DNA from: Deltaproteobacteria bacterium
GTDB taxonomy: Bacteria > Myxococcota > UBA727 > VGSZ01
Direction of reading: 5' to 3'
Assembly: GCA_016874845.1 (NCBI GenBank)
Contig: VGSZ01000010.1
Span: 1 to 48,036 of the forward strand
DNA length: 48,036 nt
In this document: in pieces, positions 27,117 through 35,605 of the stretch
How positions within the stretch are numbered: the first letter of the stretch is position 1
How the letters are laid out: each line of letters starts with the position of its first letter
Translations under genes and position numbers: made by a program
Notes under the pieces: model-generated
Seen by the model: only the letters and a program-made list of their open reading frames with translations
Told to the model about the DNA's origin: nothing
Databases searched by the model: none

Positions 27117-28276
27117 CGGCGCTTCGGGCCGCGCTGACGCGGCCGGCCGCGGGCCCGGCCCGGCCCGGACAGCGCGGCGTCGGCGCGATCGGCTTGTCAC
27201 TGCGGGGCCCGGCGCTGAGCTCTGTGCCGCGCACCGTGGTGGGCGCCGTGCTGTGCGCCGTGCTGTGCGCCGTGCTGGGGGCGGGCTGCCCGGCGGACCC
27301 GCGAGCGCCCCGGCTTGCGCCAGTGGCGGTCGTGGGGCCGACGAAGATCGACGAGGGGCGGGTGTTGGCGGTGCTCGCCCAGCGTGGCGTGGCCCGGGTG
27401 GGTGACCCGGCCGCGCGCAAGATCGTGACCCGGCGGATCGTCGACGACCTCGTCGACGAAGAGCTGCTGCTGCTGGCCGCCGCCGCCGAAGACATTGGCG
27501 TGACGCCCGAGGCGGTGGAGCGCGAGGTCCGCGCCCGCGCCGAGGGCTTTCCACCCGGCACGTTCCAGCGCGTGCTGGCGACGGAGCAGCTGACCATCGA
27601 CGCGTTCCGCGAGGGCGTGCGCCGTCGTCTGGTGGCCGACGCCCTGCTGCGACGACGCTTCGCGACGCTGCCCACCGTCATCGACGACGACGTCACCGCG
27701 CGCTACCAGGCCGAGCTGCCGCGGCTGCAGCGCCCCGCCGAGGTGCGGGCGCGGCAGGTGCTCGTGCGCACGCAAGAAGAGGCACGCCACCTGCTCGACG
27801 AGATCCGCGCCCGGCGCCTGACGGTCGAGCAGGCCGCGCAGCGCTTCTCCACCGGCCTCGAGGCCGAGCAGGGCGGCGACCTCGGCTGGTTCGCGCGCGG
27901 CGAGATGCCCGACGCCTTCGACGTCTGCTTCGCCCTCGACAAGGGCGCCGTCAGCGACGTGGTCGCCTCGGACTACGGCTTCCACATCCTGCAGGTCATC
28001 GACGTGCGCGAGGCGCGCACCGAGGAGCTTACGGCGGTGCGCGAGCGCCTCGTCGAGGAGCTCGTCCGAGAGCGGCAGTCGGCGACCGCCGACGCGCTCG
28101 TCGCCGACCTGCGCCGTCGCACCCCGGTGGTGGTCGACGACGCCGTCATCGACCGCCTCGTCGCGCTGCTGCCGCCGGCCCCCGTCACCCCCACCGAGGT
28201 CATCGAGCAGGGCGGCCGGGCGCTGGACTCCCACGGCGACGGCACCGATCCCGTCCCGCCCCTTCGCCGCGAGTGA
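27113..28276 (+). CDS. Parvulin-type peptidyl-prolyl isomerase lipoprotein 2
   Basis: 387 residues from GTG 27113 (GTGA overlap). The signal ends in a repeated AVLC AVLC AVLGAGC lipobox (12-bp DNA repeat at 27245-27280). A SurA N-domain-like part (IVDDLVDEELLLLAAAAEDI) precedes a parvulin domain: VRARQVLVRTQEEARHLLDE, then EQGGDLGWFARGEMPDAFD and DYGFHILQVIDV. It probably folds outer-membrane or periplasmic proteins. The parvulin His at the start is Gln (ARQVLV). The C-terminal helix continues to a Pro-rich tail. Overlap with both neighbours implies a single operon of three foldases. Confidence 0.88.
   Translation: MTALRAALTRPAAGPARPGQRGVGAIGLSLRGPALSSVPRTVVGAVLCAVLCAVLGAGCPADPRAPRLAPVAVVGPTKIDEGRVLAVLAQRGVARVGDPAARKIVTRRIVDDLVDEELLLLAAAAEDIGVTPEAVEREVRARAEGFPPGTFQRVLATEQLTIDAFREGVRRRLVADALLRRRFATLPTVIDDDVTARYQAELPRLQRPAEVRARQVLVRTQEEARHLLDEIRARRLTVEQAAQRFSTGLEAEQGGDLGWFARGEMPDAFDVCFALDKGAVSDVVASDYGFHILQVIDVREARTEELTAVRERLVEELVRERQSATADALVADLRRRTPVVVDDAVIDRLVALLPPAPVTPTEVIEQGGRALDSHGDGTDPVPPLRRE
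27245..27280. repeat. 12-bp tandem repeat in the second foldase signal peptide
   Basis: Three units beginning GCCGTGCTG (GCCGTGCTGTGC twice, then GCCGTGCTGGGG) encode AVLC, AVLC and AVLG just before the lipobox. Confidence 0.8.
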
Positions 28277-29301
28277 ACCCCATGCTGCGCCTCCTGTCCG
28301 CGTCCTCGTTGTCCCTCGCGCTCGTCGCGCCGGGTGCAGTCCTCGCCGCCGACGCCCCGACGACGCCCGCCGCTGCCCCCGCTGCCGACAGCGGCGGCGA
28401 GATGGTGGTCATCGAGCGCATCGTCGCCGTCGTCGATGACCAGGTCGTGCTGTCGTCCGAGGTCGATGGCGTCGTCGAGCAGATGCTGCAGGCGCAGCCG
28501 CCGCCCGAGGGCATCGATCGCCCGGCGCTGGTGCGGCAGCGGCGTGAGCAGGTGCTCGACTCGCTGATCGCCGAGCGGCTGCTCGACGCCGAGGTCAAGA
28601 AGCTGCGGGTCGACGTCACCGACGCCGAGGTCGACCGCGTCGTGCAGGGCACGATGCAGGAGAACAACCTGACCGATGAGACCCTGAAGATGGCGCTCGG
28701 CCGGCAGGGCATGACGCTGGCCGAATATAAGGAACAGCTGAAGAAGCAGCTGACCAAGATGAAGATCGTCCAGCTGAAGGTGAAGAGCCGGGTCAGCGTC
28801 AGCGACGAGGACGTGAAGACCGCTGCGCGGCAGGCCGAGAAGGCCACCGCCCAGGCCGGCTTCAGCCGCGTGCGCGCGCGCCACATCCTGTGGCTCGTCC
28901 CCCCCGGCGGCGACGGCGAGACGCAGAAGCGGAAGTCGCTGGCGGCGCGCGGGCGGCTCGCTGCCGGCGAGGACTTCGCCGCGCTGGCCACCGCCGAGAG
29001 CGAAGACCCCGGCAGCAAGGGACGCGGCGGCGACCTCGGCTCCTTTGGCCGCGGCGAGATGGTGCCGGAGTTCGAGCGCGCGGCCTTCGCCGCGCCGCTG
29101 GGCGTCGTCGTCGGCCCGGTGCGCTCGCCGTTTGGCTGGCACCTGATCCGCGTCGACGAGCAGCTCGCCGGCGAGGCCGTCGACCCCGAGGCTGCCGCCG
29201 CCGGGCTGCGACAGAGGCTCTACGAAAAAGAGGTCGAGACGCAGTTTCAGCAATACATCGAAGAGCTGAAGCGCGACGCCTTCATCGAGAAGCGGCTGTG
29301 A
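28273..29301 (+). CDS. surA: SurA-like periplasmic chaperone/PPIase
   Basis: 342 residues from GTG 28273 (GTGA overlap; ATG at 28282 is an alternative). Residues 4-25 are a type I signal peptide ending LAADA. The SurA N-domain pattern IERIVAVVDDQVVLSSEVDG and DSLIAERLLDAEVKKL is followed by a parvulin domain with the canonical RARHILWLVP (about 195), GGDLGSFGRGEMVPEFERAA and SPFGWHLIRVDE. It is typical of SurA, which delivers outer-membrane proteins to BAM, though shorter (one parvulin domain; E. coli has two). This is the most intact of the three foldases. The GTG of the next small gene overlaps its stop. Confidence 0.93.
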   Translation: MNPMLRLLSASSLSLALVAPGAVLAADAPTTPAAAPAADSGGEMVVIERIVAVVDDQVVLSSEVDGVVEQMLQAQPPPEGIDRPALVRQRREQVLDSLIAERLLDAEVKKLRVDVTDAEVDRVVQGTMQENNLTDETLKMALGRQGMTLAEYKEQLKKQLTKMKIVQLKVKSRVSVSDEDVKTAARQAEKATAQAGFSRVRARHILWLVPPGGDGETQKRKSLAARGRLAAGEDFAALATAESEDPGSKGRGGDLGSFGRGEMVPEFERAAFAAPLGVVVGPVRSPFGWHLIRVDEQLAGEAVDPEAAAAGLRQRLYEKEVETQFQQYIEELKRDAFIEKRL

Positions 29302-29636
29302 CCGGCTCGCCCCTGCCACCCAACGTCGATGCGCCGCGCGTCGACGACGTGGGCGTCGGCGACGTCGTCGTCACCTTCACCATCCTCGTCATCGGCGCGG
29401 CCGGCGAGGCGCCGCGGGTCAGCGTAAGAGCCGCAGGCGGCGACGGTGTCGTCGACGTGCTCGGTGTCGAAGAGCGCGCGCGCCATGGTGGCGGCGACGC
29501 CCGCGTCGTGGCCTTTGCCTGCGAGGCCGAGCGCGGCCCCCAGGCCTTCGACATCGCCGTCATCGTCGACCGCCCCGGCCGCCCGGCGCTGTCGCTGCCC
29601 GGGCCGCGCGTGCCGGCGCTGGACGCCGCGCGATGA
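29298..29636 (+). CDS. Small uncharacterised protein between SurA and TrmN6-like genes
   Basis: 112 residues, GTG 29298 (GTGA overlap with the surA stop), ending in an ATGA overlap with the methyltransferase start. The sequence is rich in Val/Asp and alternates hydrophobic residues in a beta-sheet pattern (VGVGDVVVTFTILVIG; GGDARVVAFACEAERGPQ; FDIAVIVDRPGRPAL). No signal peptide or known motif. Tight coupling on both sides argues that it is a real gene rather than a chance reading frame. Confidence 0.6.
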   Translation: MTGSPLPPNVDAPRVDDVGVGDVVVTFTILVIGAAGEAPRVSVRAAGGDGVVDVLGVEERARHGGGDARVVAFACEAERGPQAFDIAVIVDRPGRPALSLPGPRVPALDAAR

Positions 29637-30544
29637 GCGATCGCTTCCGCGGCTGGACGCGTCCGGGGCCGCGCCCGCCGGGCGCCCTCGGCGAGGTCGC
29701 CGACGACGAAGGGCGCCCGGTGGTGGTCGAGTCCGGCGAGACGCTTGACTGGATCGCAGGGCACACGCGCATCTTCCAGTACGAGAGGGGCCACCGCTTC
29801 TCGGTGGACGACGTGCTGTGCGCGTGGTTCGCGACGTCGCACGCGCCGCGTGTCGAGCGGGCGCTCGACCTGGGCGCGGGCATCGGCTCGGTGGCGCTGA
29901 CGGTGGCGTGGCGCCTGCCCGGCTGCACGATGACGACGATCGAGGCGCAGGACCTCTCGCTGCGGCTGCAGAAGAAGTCCATCGCCTACAACGGGCTGGG
30001 CCCGCGCCTGACGCCCTATCTCGGCGACCTTCGCGACGAGGCGCTGCTCGACCATGTCGCCGCGCGTCACGGGCCGTTCGATCTGGTCACCGGCTCGCCG
30101 CCGTACTGGCCGCTGGGCGCCGCGCTGCCCTCGGTGCACGCGCAGGCGGTGCCGGCGCGCCTCGAGGTGCGCGGCGACGTCTTTGACTACGCCCGGGCCG
30201 CGGCGCGCGTGCTCGCCCCCGGCGGGCACTTTGGCCTGGTGCACCAGGGCAGCCAACACGAGCGCGTGCAGCAGGCCCTGCACGACGCCGGCCTCGCAGC
30301 GCTGTTCGTGCGGTTCGTGCGCTTCAAGGAGGACGCGCCGGCGACGACGTCGGGGGCCGTGCTGGTGGTGGCCGCCCGCCACGGCGACGTACCGCGCGCC
30401 TACAGCCGGCGCAGCGGTGGCAAGCCCATCGTTGAGCCCGACCTCGTGCTTCGCACCCGCGACGGCCGCGTCGCCCCCGAGTACGCCACCATCCGGCTGT
30501 CGTACGGCTTCCCGCCCGGCGACGCCGATCCCGACGAGGTCTGA
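29633..30544 (+). CDS. TrmN6/YfiC-like SAM-dependent methyltransferase
   Basis: 303 residues, ATG 29633. SAM-binding motif LDLGAGIGSVAL (79-90), preceded by GHRFSVDDVLCAWF (53-66), which matches the YfiC/TrmN6 signature region. The catalytic NPPY is present as GSPPYW (154-159), where Asn is Ser. A further motif, APGGHFGLVHQG, lies downstream. TrmN6 methylates N6 of A37 in tRNA-Val in the cytoplasm; the Ser for Asn change and the extended N-terminus (first 30 residues Pro-rich) leave the exact substrate uncertain. It is linked by overlap to the preceding gene, so it may be cotranscribed with the foldase operon. Confidence 0.82.
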   Translation: MSDRFRGWTRPGPRPPGALGEVADDEGRPVVVESGETLDWIAGHTRIFQYERGHRFSVDDVLCAWFATSHAPRVERALDLGAGIGSVALTVAWRLPGCTMTTIEAQDLSLRLQKKSIAYNGLGPRLTPYLGDLRDEALLDHVAARHGPFDLVTGSPPYWPLGAALPSVHAQAVPARLEVRGDVFDYARAAARVLAPGGHFGLVHQGSQHERVQQALHDAGLAALFVRFVRFKEDAPATTSGAVLVVAARHGDVPRAYSRRSGGKPIVEPDLVLRTRDGRVAPEYATIRLSYGFPPGDADPDEV

Positions 30545-30650
30545 CGCCGGGCTGGCGCTGGCGTGACGCGGCCTGCATCGCCGGGCCGCGCGGATTGACC
30601 GCGGTGGCGCCGCAGGGCCAAAGATGGCCGCGCAGCAGCAAGGAGTCGGC

Positions 30651-31868
30651 ATGCGCGTCCTGTACGGAGTCGTCGGCGAAGGCATGGGGCACGCGACCCG
30701 CAGCCGCGTCATCCTCGAGCACCTGCTCCGCAGCGGTCACGAGCTGCGCGTCGTCGTCAGCGGCCGCGCCGCGCGGTTCCTGACCGAGAAGTTCGCCGGC
30801 CGACCGCGCATCCGCGTCGAAGAGATCCACGGCCTGCACCTGAAGTTCGAGGGCAACGACCTCGACGTCAGCGAGAGCGTGCTGTCGAACCTGGCCGCCG
30901 CTCCTGAGGGCGTGAAGAAGAACCTCGAGGTCTACGCCCGCGTCACCGCCGACTTCGACGCCGAGGTCGTCATCTCGGACTTCGAGTCGTTCGCGTACTT
31001 CTTCGGGCGGGCGAAGCAGCTGCCGGTGATCAGCATCGACAACATGCAGGTCATCAACCGCTGCCGCCACAATGCCTTCGTCACCGATGACGCCAGCTTC
31101 GCCTTCCAGCTCGCCCGCCTCGCTGTGAAGGCCAAGCTGCCGGGCGCCTACCACTACCTCGTCAGCTCGTTCTTCTTCCCGCCAGTGAAGAAGCCGCGCA
31201 CGACGCTGGTGCCGCCGATCCTGCGGCCCGAGATCCTCGCCGCGAAGCGCGAGCGCGGCGAGCACGTGCTCGTCTACCAGACCGCCGCCGCCAACGCCGA
31301 CGCCCTCGTCGCCGCGCTGAAGCGGCTGCCGCAGGCGTTCCGCGCCTACGGCACCGGCAAGAGCGGAACCGACGGCAACATCACCTTCTGCCCATTCTCC
31401 GAGACCGGCTTCGTCGACGACCTGCGCACCGCCCGCGCCGTCGTCGCCGGCGGCGGCTACTCGCTGATGGGCGAGGCCGTCCACCTGCACGTGCCGATGC
31501 TGTCGATCCCGATCCAGGGCCAGTACGAGCAGGAGCTGAACGCCCGCTACCTGCAACAGCTCGGCTACGGACGCCACGCCACCGTCGTCGATGTCGACGT
31601 CATCGACGCGTTCCTACGCGACACCGACACCATGCAGCACGCGCTGTCGACGTATGTGCCGCGCGACAACGGGATGCTGTTCGGCTGTCTCGGCGAGCTG
31701 CTGCGCCACGTCGGGCTCGACGAGCCGCCGCCGCCGGCGCTGTCGTCGCCGTCGCTCGGCTCGTTCACGCCGCCGCTGCCCTCGAACCTTGCCGACGCGC
31801 TCGGCGACGACGAAGACGACGACCTCACCGACCCCTCGGGGCTGCGGCCGCCGCGGTCCCGGCCGTGA
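30651..31868 (+). CDS. MJ1255-like glycosyltransferase family protein
   Basis: 405 residues from ATG 30651, chosen because an AAGGAG (30640-30645) precedes it by five bases; ATG 30624 has no such site. The N-terminal nucleotide-binding-like motif MRVLYGVVGEGMGHATRSR is typical of MJ1255/VC2487 family proteins, distant GT-B (UGT/MurG-like) enzymes. The C-terminal part has the sugar-nucleotide-site pattern VVAGGGYSLMGEAVHLHVPM and IPIQGQYEQELNARYL. It ends with a Pro/Ser/Asp-rich tail of 40 residues. The kinase start GTG overlaps its stop (GTGA), so the two are coupled. The sugar donor and acceptor are unknown. Confidence 0.85.
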   Translation: MRVLYGVVGEGMGHATRSRVILEHLLRSGHELRVVVSGRAARFLTEKFAGRPRIRVEEIHGLHLKFEGNDLDVSESVLSNLAAAPEGVKKNLEVYARVTADFDAEVVISDFESFAYFFGRAKQLPVISIDNMQVINRCRHNAFVTDDASFAFQLARLAVKAKLPGAYHYLVSSFFFPPVKKPRTTLVPPILRPEILAAKRERGEHVLVYQTAAANADALVAALKRLPQAFRAYGTGKSGTDGNITFCPFSETGFVDDLRTARAVVAGGGYSLMGEAVHLHVPMLSIPIQGQYEQELNARYLQQLGYGRHATVVDVDVIDAFLRDTDTMQHALSTYVPRDNGMLFGCLGELLRHVGLDEPPPPALSSPSLGSFTPPLPSNLADALGDDEDDDLTDPSGLRPPRSRP

Positions 31869-34800
31869 ACATGCGGGCGACGCTGCGCTCGGCCGGCGCC
31901 GGCCCCGACGGCGGCGCCTTCATCGGCACCGACGCGCAGGGCGCCGACGTCCTCGTGCACCGCTTGGACGGCAAGGCCCTGAACGACCCGTCGCGGCAGC
32001 GGCGCCTTGACCACCGCGTATCGCTGCACGCGCAGGCGACGCGCGAACGCCAGCCGCTGCTGCTGGCGCTGCGGCGCGCGACGCTGACCGAGCGCCCAGC
32101 GCTGCTCGTCGTCGAGCACCCGCGGCGCTCGGCCCTCGACCTGCCGGCGTGGCGCGACGTTGACGCCGCCCGCGCCGGGCTGCGCGCGCTGCACGACGGC
32201 GCGCGGGCGTTGGCGCTGCTGCATGCCGGGGGCCTCGCCCATGGCCAGCTCGTGTCCCTCGGCCGCGCGGCGCTGCGCCTGCGCGCCGACGGCTCCGCGG
32301 CCATCGCCGCGCTCGGGCTGCGCACCGGGCTCACCGGCGATGTCCGGCACCGCGGGTTCCTCTCTGGCGACGTTGACGGCGCCAGCGACGACCACAGCAT
32401 CGCCATCGACGGCTATGCCTTCGGGGGCATCTGCCTGCTCGTCGCGCTGGGCGACGCCGCGACCGTTGCGGTGCCCCCGCTGCCGACCGACGGCCGCCTG
32501 CGCGCCCTCATTGCCGGCGTCGTCGAGCTGGCGAGCCAGCTGCGCCACGACGAGCCCGCGTGGCGGCTGCCGCTGTCGGAGGCGGCGCAGCACCTGCAGG
32601 TACTGCTGACACAGCTCGACCGGGCGGCGGTGGCGTCGGCGGAGCCGATCGCCGACGCCCAAACTGACCCGCCGCCAGTGCCAATGGAGGCGCCGATGGC
32701 GCCAGGCACCGAGCATGGAGGAGAGGCCGAGCCCGCCGCACCGACACAGCTCGGCCGGTTCCGCATCGAAGCGCTGCTGGGCGTCGGTGCGATGGGCCGG
32801 GTGTACCGCGGCGTCGATCTGGACAGCGGCGAGCCGGTGGCCGTGAAGCTGCTCGCGCGCGACGGGCCGGTGACGAACCGCGCGATGCACCGCTTCAAGA
32901 AGGAGGCGCGCCTGCTCGCCGAGATCCAGTCACCGGGCGTCGCGCGCTTCCTCGCCGACGGCGTTCAGGGCACGACGCTGTACCTGGTGACCGAGTTCGT
33001 CGACGGCGAGCCGCTGGGACAGCGGCTGCGCGCGCGCGGACCGCTGCCCGAACGCGAGGCCGTCGACGTCGCTGTCGAGGTGCTGCGCGCGCTGGCCGAT
33101 GTGCACGACCACGGGATCGTGCACCGCGACCTGAAGCCCGACAACATGATGCTCTTGTCGCCGCCGGGGGCCGCGCCGCGGGTCAAGCTCATCGACTTCG
33201 GGATCGCCCGCCACCTCGACGAGCAGGGCTCGCTCGCGATGACCCGGCAGGGCGCGGTGATGGGTACGCCCCTGTACATGGCGCCGGAGCAGGTGCGCGG
33301 CGGCGCCCTCGACCAGCGCGCCGACCTGTACGCCATCGGCTCGATCCTGTTCGAGCTGCTCGCCGGGCGGGCGCCCTTCGCCGGGCTCGGCGCCGCGGCG
33401 GTGCTCGCCTGCCAGCTCGAGCAGCAGCCGGCGCTGGTGTCCGCCGTCGCCGTGGGGACGTCCGACGAGGTCACGCGGGTGGTGGCGCGGGCGCTGCAAA
33501 AGAACCCCGAGGCGCGCTACCCCGACGCGCGCGCGATGCTGGCGGAGCTGCTGCCGCTGTCGTCGGACGGGCGCCGCCAGCCGCCGACGACGACGCCCCC
33601 GGCGACCACGCAGCGCTGGACGTCATCGTGGGCGCTGCGGTCGTCGCCGGAGGCGCTGTGGCCCTACGTCTCGGACACCGAGCGCGTGAACCAGGCGATC
33701 GGGCTCGTCTCTGTCGAGGGCGGCTACGTCCCCGACGCCGGCGGCGTGCTGCTGCAGGGACGCTCGACGCAGCTCGGCGTCGCGCTGTCGTGGAACGAGC
33801 ACCCCTACGAGTGGGTGCAGGGGCGAAGGCTCAGCGTCCACCGCGAGTACAGCGCCGGCCCGCTCGTGTCGCTGCGCAGCGTGGTCGAGCTGCACCCCGG
33901 CGAGGGTGGGCGCGGCACGCTGCTGATGCACACGCTCGAGGCCGAGCCCCGCGGCTTGGTGGGGCGGGCGCTGGCATCGGTGGAGATCGGGATGCGGGCC
34001 CGCCGCGCGCTCGACCGCGTCTACACCCGCATCGACGCGCTGCTGTCGGGCCTTGCCCCCGCTGGCGACGGCGACGCCTTCGCAAAGACGCCGCCGCTTT
34101 CGGCGTCGCAGGAGGCTCACCTGATCGCCATCGAGCACGCGCTCGTCAAGGACGGCATCGCGGCCCCCGTCGTCGAACGGCTCGGGCGATGGCTGCGCGC
34201 CGCCCCGGCGCAGGAGCTGGCGCGCATCCGCCCCCTCGCCCTCGCCACGCAGCTCGCGCTGCCCGCCGACGCCGTCGTCGACGCCTGCCTCAGGGCCGCC
34301 CACCGTGGCGCGCTGGTGCTGGCGTGGGACCTGCTTTGCCCGCTGTGCCGCGTGCCCGCCGATCTGGCGACGACGCTGAAGGCGCTGCAGGAGCATGGGC
34401 GCTGCGAGGCGTGCAATCTGGCGTTCAACCTCGACCTGTCGACGAGCGTCGAGCTGGTCTTTCGTACCCACCCGGCGCTGCGCGAGGTCGACGCCGGCAC
34501 GTACTGCTTGAGCTCGCCGGCCCACACGCACCACGTGTTCGCGCAGGTGCGCGTCCCCGCCGGCGCCGTCATCCCCCTCGAGCTCGCCCTGCCCGCCGGC
34601 CGCTACCGGCTCACGGCGCGCCGGGCCCCGTGGAGCCACGAATTCAGCGTGCGTGACGACGCGGCCCCCACCTCGTGGCGCGCGTCGCTGCGGGCCGGCC
34701 CACCGCGCGGCACGGGACACCTGCTGCCGTCGGGGGGCCAGCGCTTCGTGCTCGACAACGACACCGACCGCGAGCAGCTCGTGCGCGTCGAGCGCACGAC

Positions 34801-35485
34801 GCCCCGCGACGACGCGCTCTTCGCCAGCAGCGCCCTGGCCCGGCCGCTGTTCCGCCGGCTGTTTCCCGGCGAGGTGCTCGCGCCTGGCACGCTGGTGCGC
34901 GCCGGCGACGTCACCGTCCTGCTCGCCGATCTGCGCACCGCCGCCACGACGCCGCTGCCCGCGCGCCACGCGGCGCTGCGCGCCCTCGACGACGCTGTCA
35001 CGCAGGCCGGCGGCGCCGTCGTGCGGCTGCACGGGTCCGCCGGAGTGCTCGCCACCTTCGCCACGCCGCACGACGCCGTCCTCGCCGCGCGCGCGCTGCC
35101 CGCCGCCGTCGCCGCCAGTGGCGTGCAGGATGGCGGTGGCGAGCGAGCGCCGGCGGGTGTCGTCGCAGGCGACGTCGCTGTCGCCGTGAACCGGGGCGAG
35201 GCCGGCGCGGTCACGCTCGGCAACCACCTCGACTACTTCGGCGGCGCCATCGACGACGTCGCCGCGCTGGCGCGGCGGGCGCGACGGGGCGAGCTCGTCC
35301 TGTCCGACGGCGTGCGCGCCGACGCCGACGCCGCCGGGGTCGACTTCGACGTGATCGTCGAAGTCGACCCGACGCTGCACGAGGCCGACGACGCTGCGGC
35401 AAGAGCCTTGACAGGCGCCGACGACGGCGACCTCGTCGTGCCGGTGCACCGCGCCTCGCTGCGGCCGCGCCCCGGGGACGCCTGA
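31865..35485 (+). CDS. Pseudokinase - Ser/Thr kinase - SRPBCC - zinc ribbon - pseudocyclase protein
   Basis: 1206 residues from GTG 31865 (ATG 31871 is an alternative). Residues 1-255 look like a degenerate kinase: LHAGGLAHGQLVSLGRAALR in place of HRD, and ALGL for DFG. Residues 297-570 are an intact Hanks kinase: GVGAMGRV (306-313), VAVK (K328), HRDLKPDN (420-427), DFG (444-446), APEQ (473-476). Residues 583-728 resemble an SRPBCC/START-like fold. A CPLC...CEAC zinc ribbon (825-850) with a DUF5939-like segment follows, then a class III cyclase-like domain (1015-1150): the first metal Asp is kept (VTVLLADL, D1022), the second is Ser (HGSAGVL, 1058), and the VN..AR region is altered (IDDVAALAR). 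Cyclase activity is therefore doubtful. No transmembrane helix was seen. Confidence 0.9.
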   Translation: MNMRATLRSAGAGPDGGAFIGTDAQGADVLVHRLDGKALNDPSRQRRLDHRVSLHAQATRERQPLLLALRRATLTERPALLVVEHPRRSALDLPAWRDVDAARAGLRALHDGARALALLHAGGLAHGQLVSLGRAALRLRADGSAAIAALGLRTGLTGDVRHRGFLSGDVDGASDDHSIAIDGYAFGGICLLVALGDAATVAVPPLPTDGRLRALIAGVVELASQLRHDEPAWRLPLSEAAQHLQVLLTQLDRAAVASAEPIADAQTDPPPVPMEAPMAPGTEHGGEAEPAAPTQLGRFRIEALLGVGAMGRVYRGVDLDSGEPVAVKLLARDGPVTNRAMHRFKKEARLLAEIQSPGVARFLADGVQGTTLYLVTEFVDGEPLGQRLRARGPLPEREAVDVAVEVLRALADVHDHGIVHRDLKPDNMMLLSPPGAAPRVKLIDFGIARHLDEQGSLAMTRQGAVMGTPLYMAPEQVRGGALDQRADLYAIGSILFELLAGRAPFAGLGAAAVLACQLEQQPALVSAVAVGTSDEVTRVVARALQKNPEARYPDARAMLAELLPLSSDGRRQPPTTTPPATTQRWTSSWALRSSPEALWPYVSDTERVNQAIGLVSVEGGYVPDAGGVLLQGRSTQLGVALSWNEHPYEWVQGRRLSVHREYSAGPLVSLRSVVELHPGEGGRGTLLMHTLEAEPRGLVGRALASVEIGMRARRALDRVYTRIDALLSGLAPAGDGDAFAKTPPLSASQEAHLIAIEHALVKDGIAAPVVERLGRWLRAAPAQELARIRPLALATQLALPADAVVDACLRAAHRGALVLAWDLLCPLCRVPADLATTLKALQEHGRCEACNLAFNLDLSTSVELVFRTHPALREVDAGTYCLSSPAHTHHVFAQVRVPAGAVIPLELALPAGRYRLTARRAPWSHEFSVRDDAAPTSWRASLRAGPPRGTGHLLPSGGQRFVLDNDTDREQLVRVERTTPRDDALFASSALARPLFRRLFPGEVLAPGTLVRAGDVTVLLADLRTAATTPLPARHAALRALDDAVTQAGGAVVRLHGSAGVLATFATPHDAVLAARALPAAVAASGVQDGGGERAPAGVVAGDVAVAVNRGEAGAVTLGNHLDYFGGAIDDVAALARRARRGELVLSDGVRADADAAGVDFDVIVEVDPTLHEADDAAARALTGADDGDLVVPVHRASLRPRPGDA

Positions 35486-35605
35486 CAGAGCGCAAAGACG
35501 ACCAGCGCCTCGTCGAGCTCGATCGTTCGCCCGAACGGGGTCGCCGCCGTCGCGACGGTCCGGGCGCGTTTGCGACGCCGGGTGCGCCCCGATAGCCTTT
35601 ATCCC

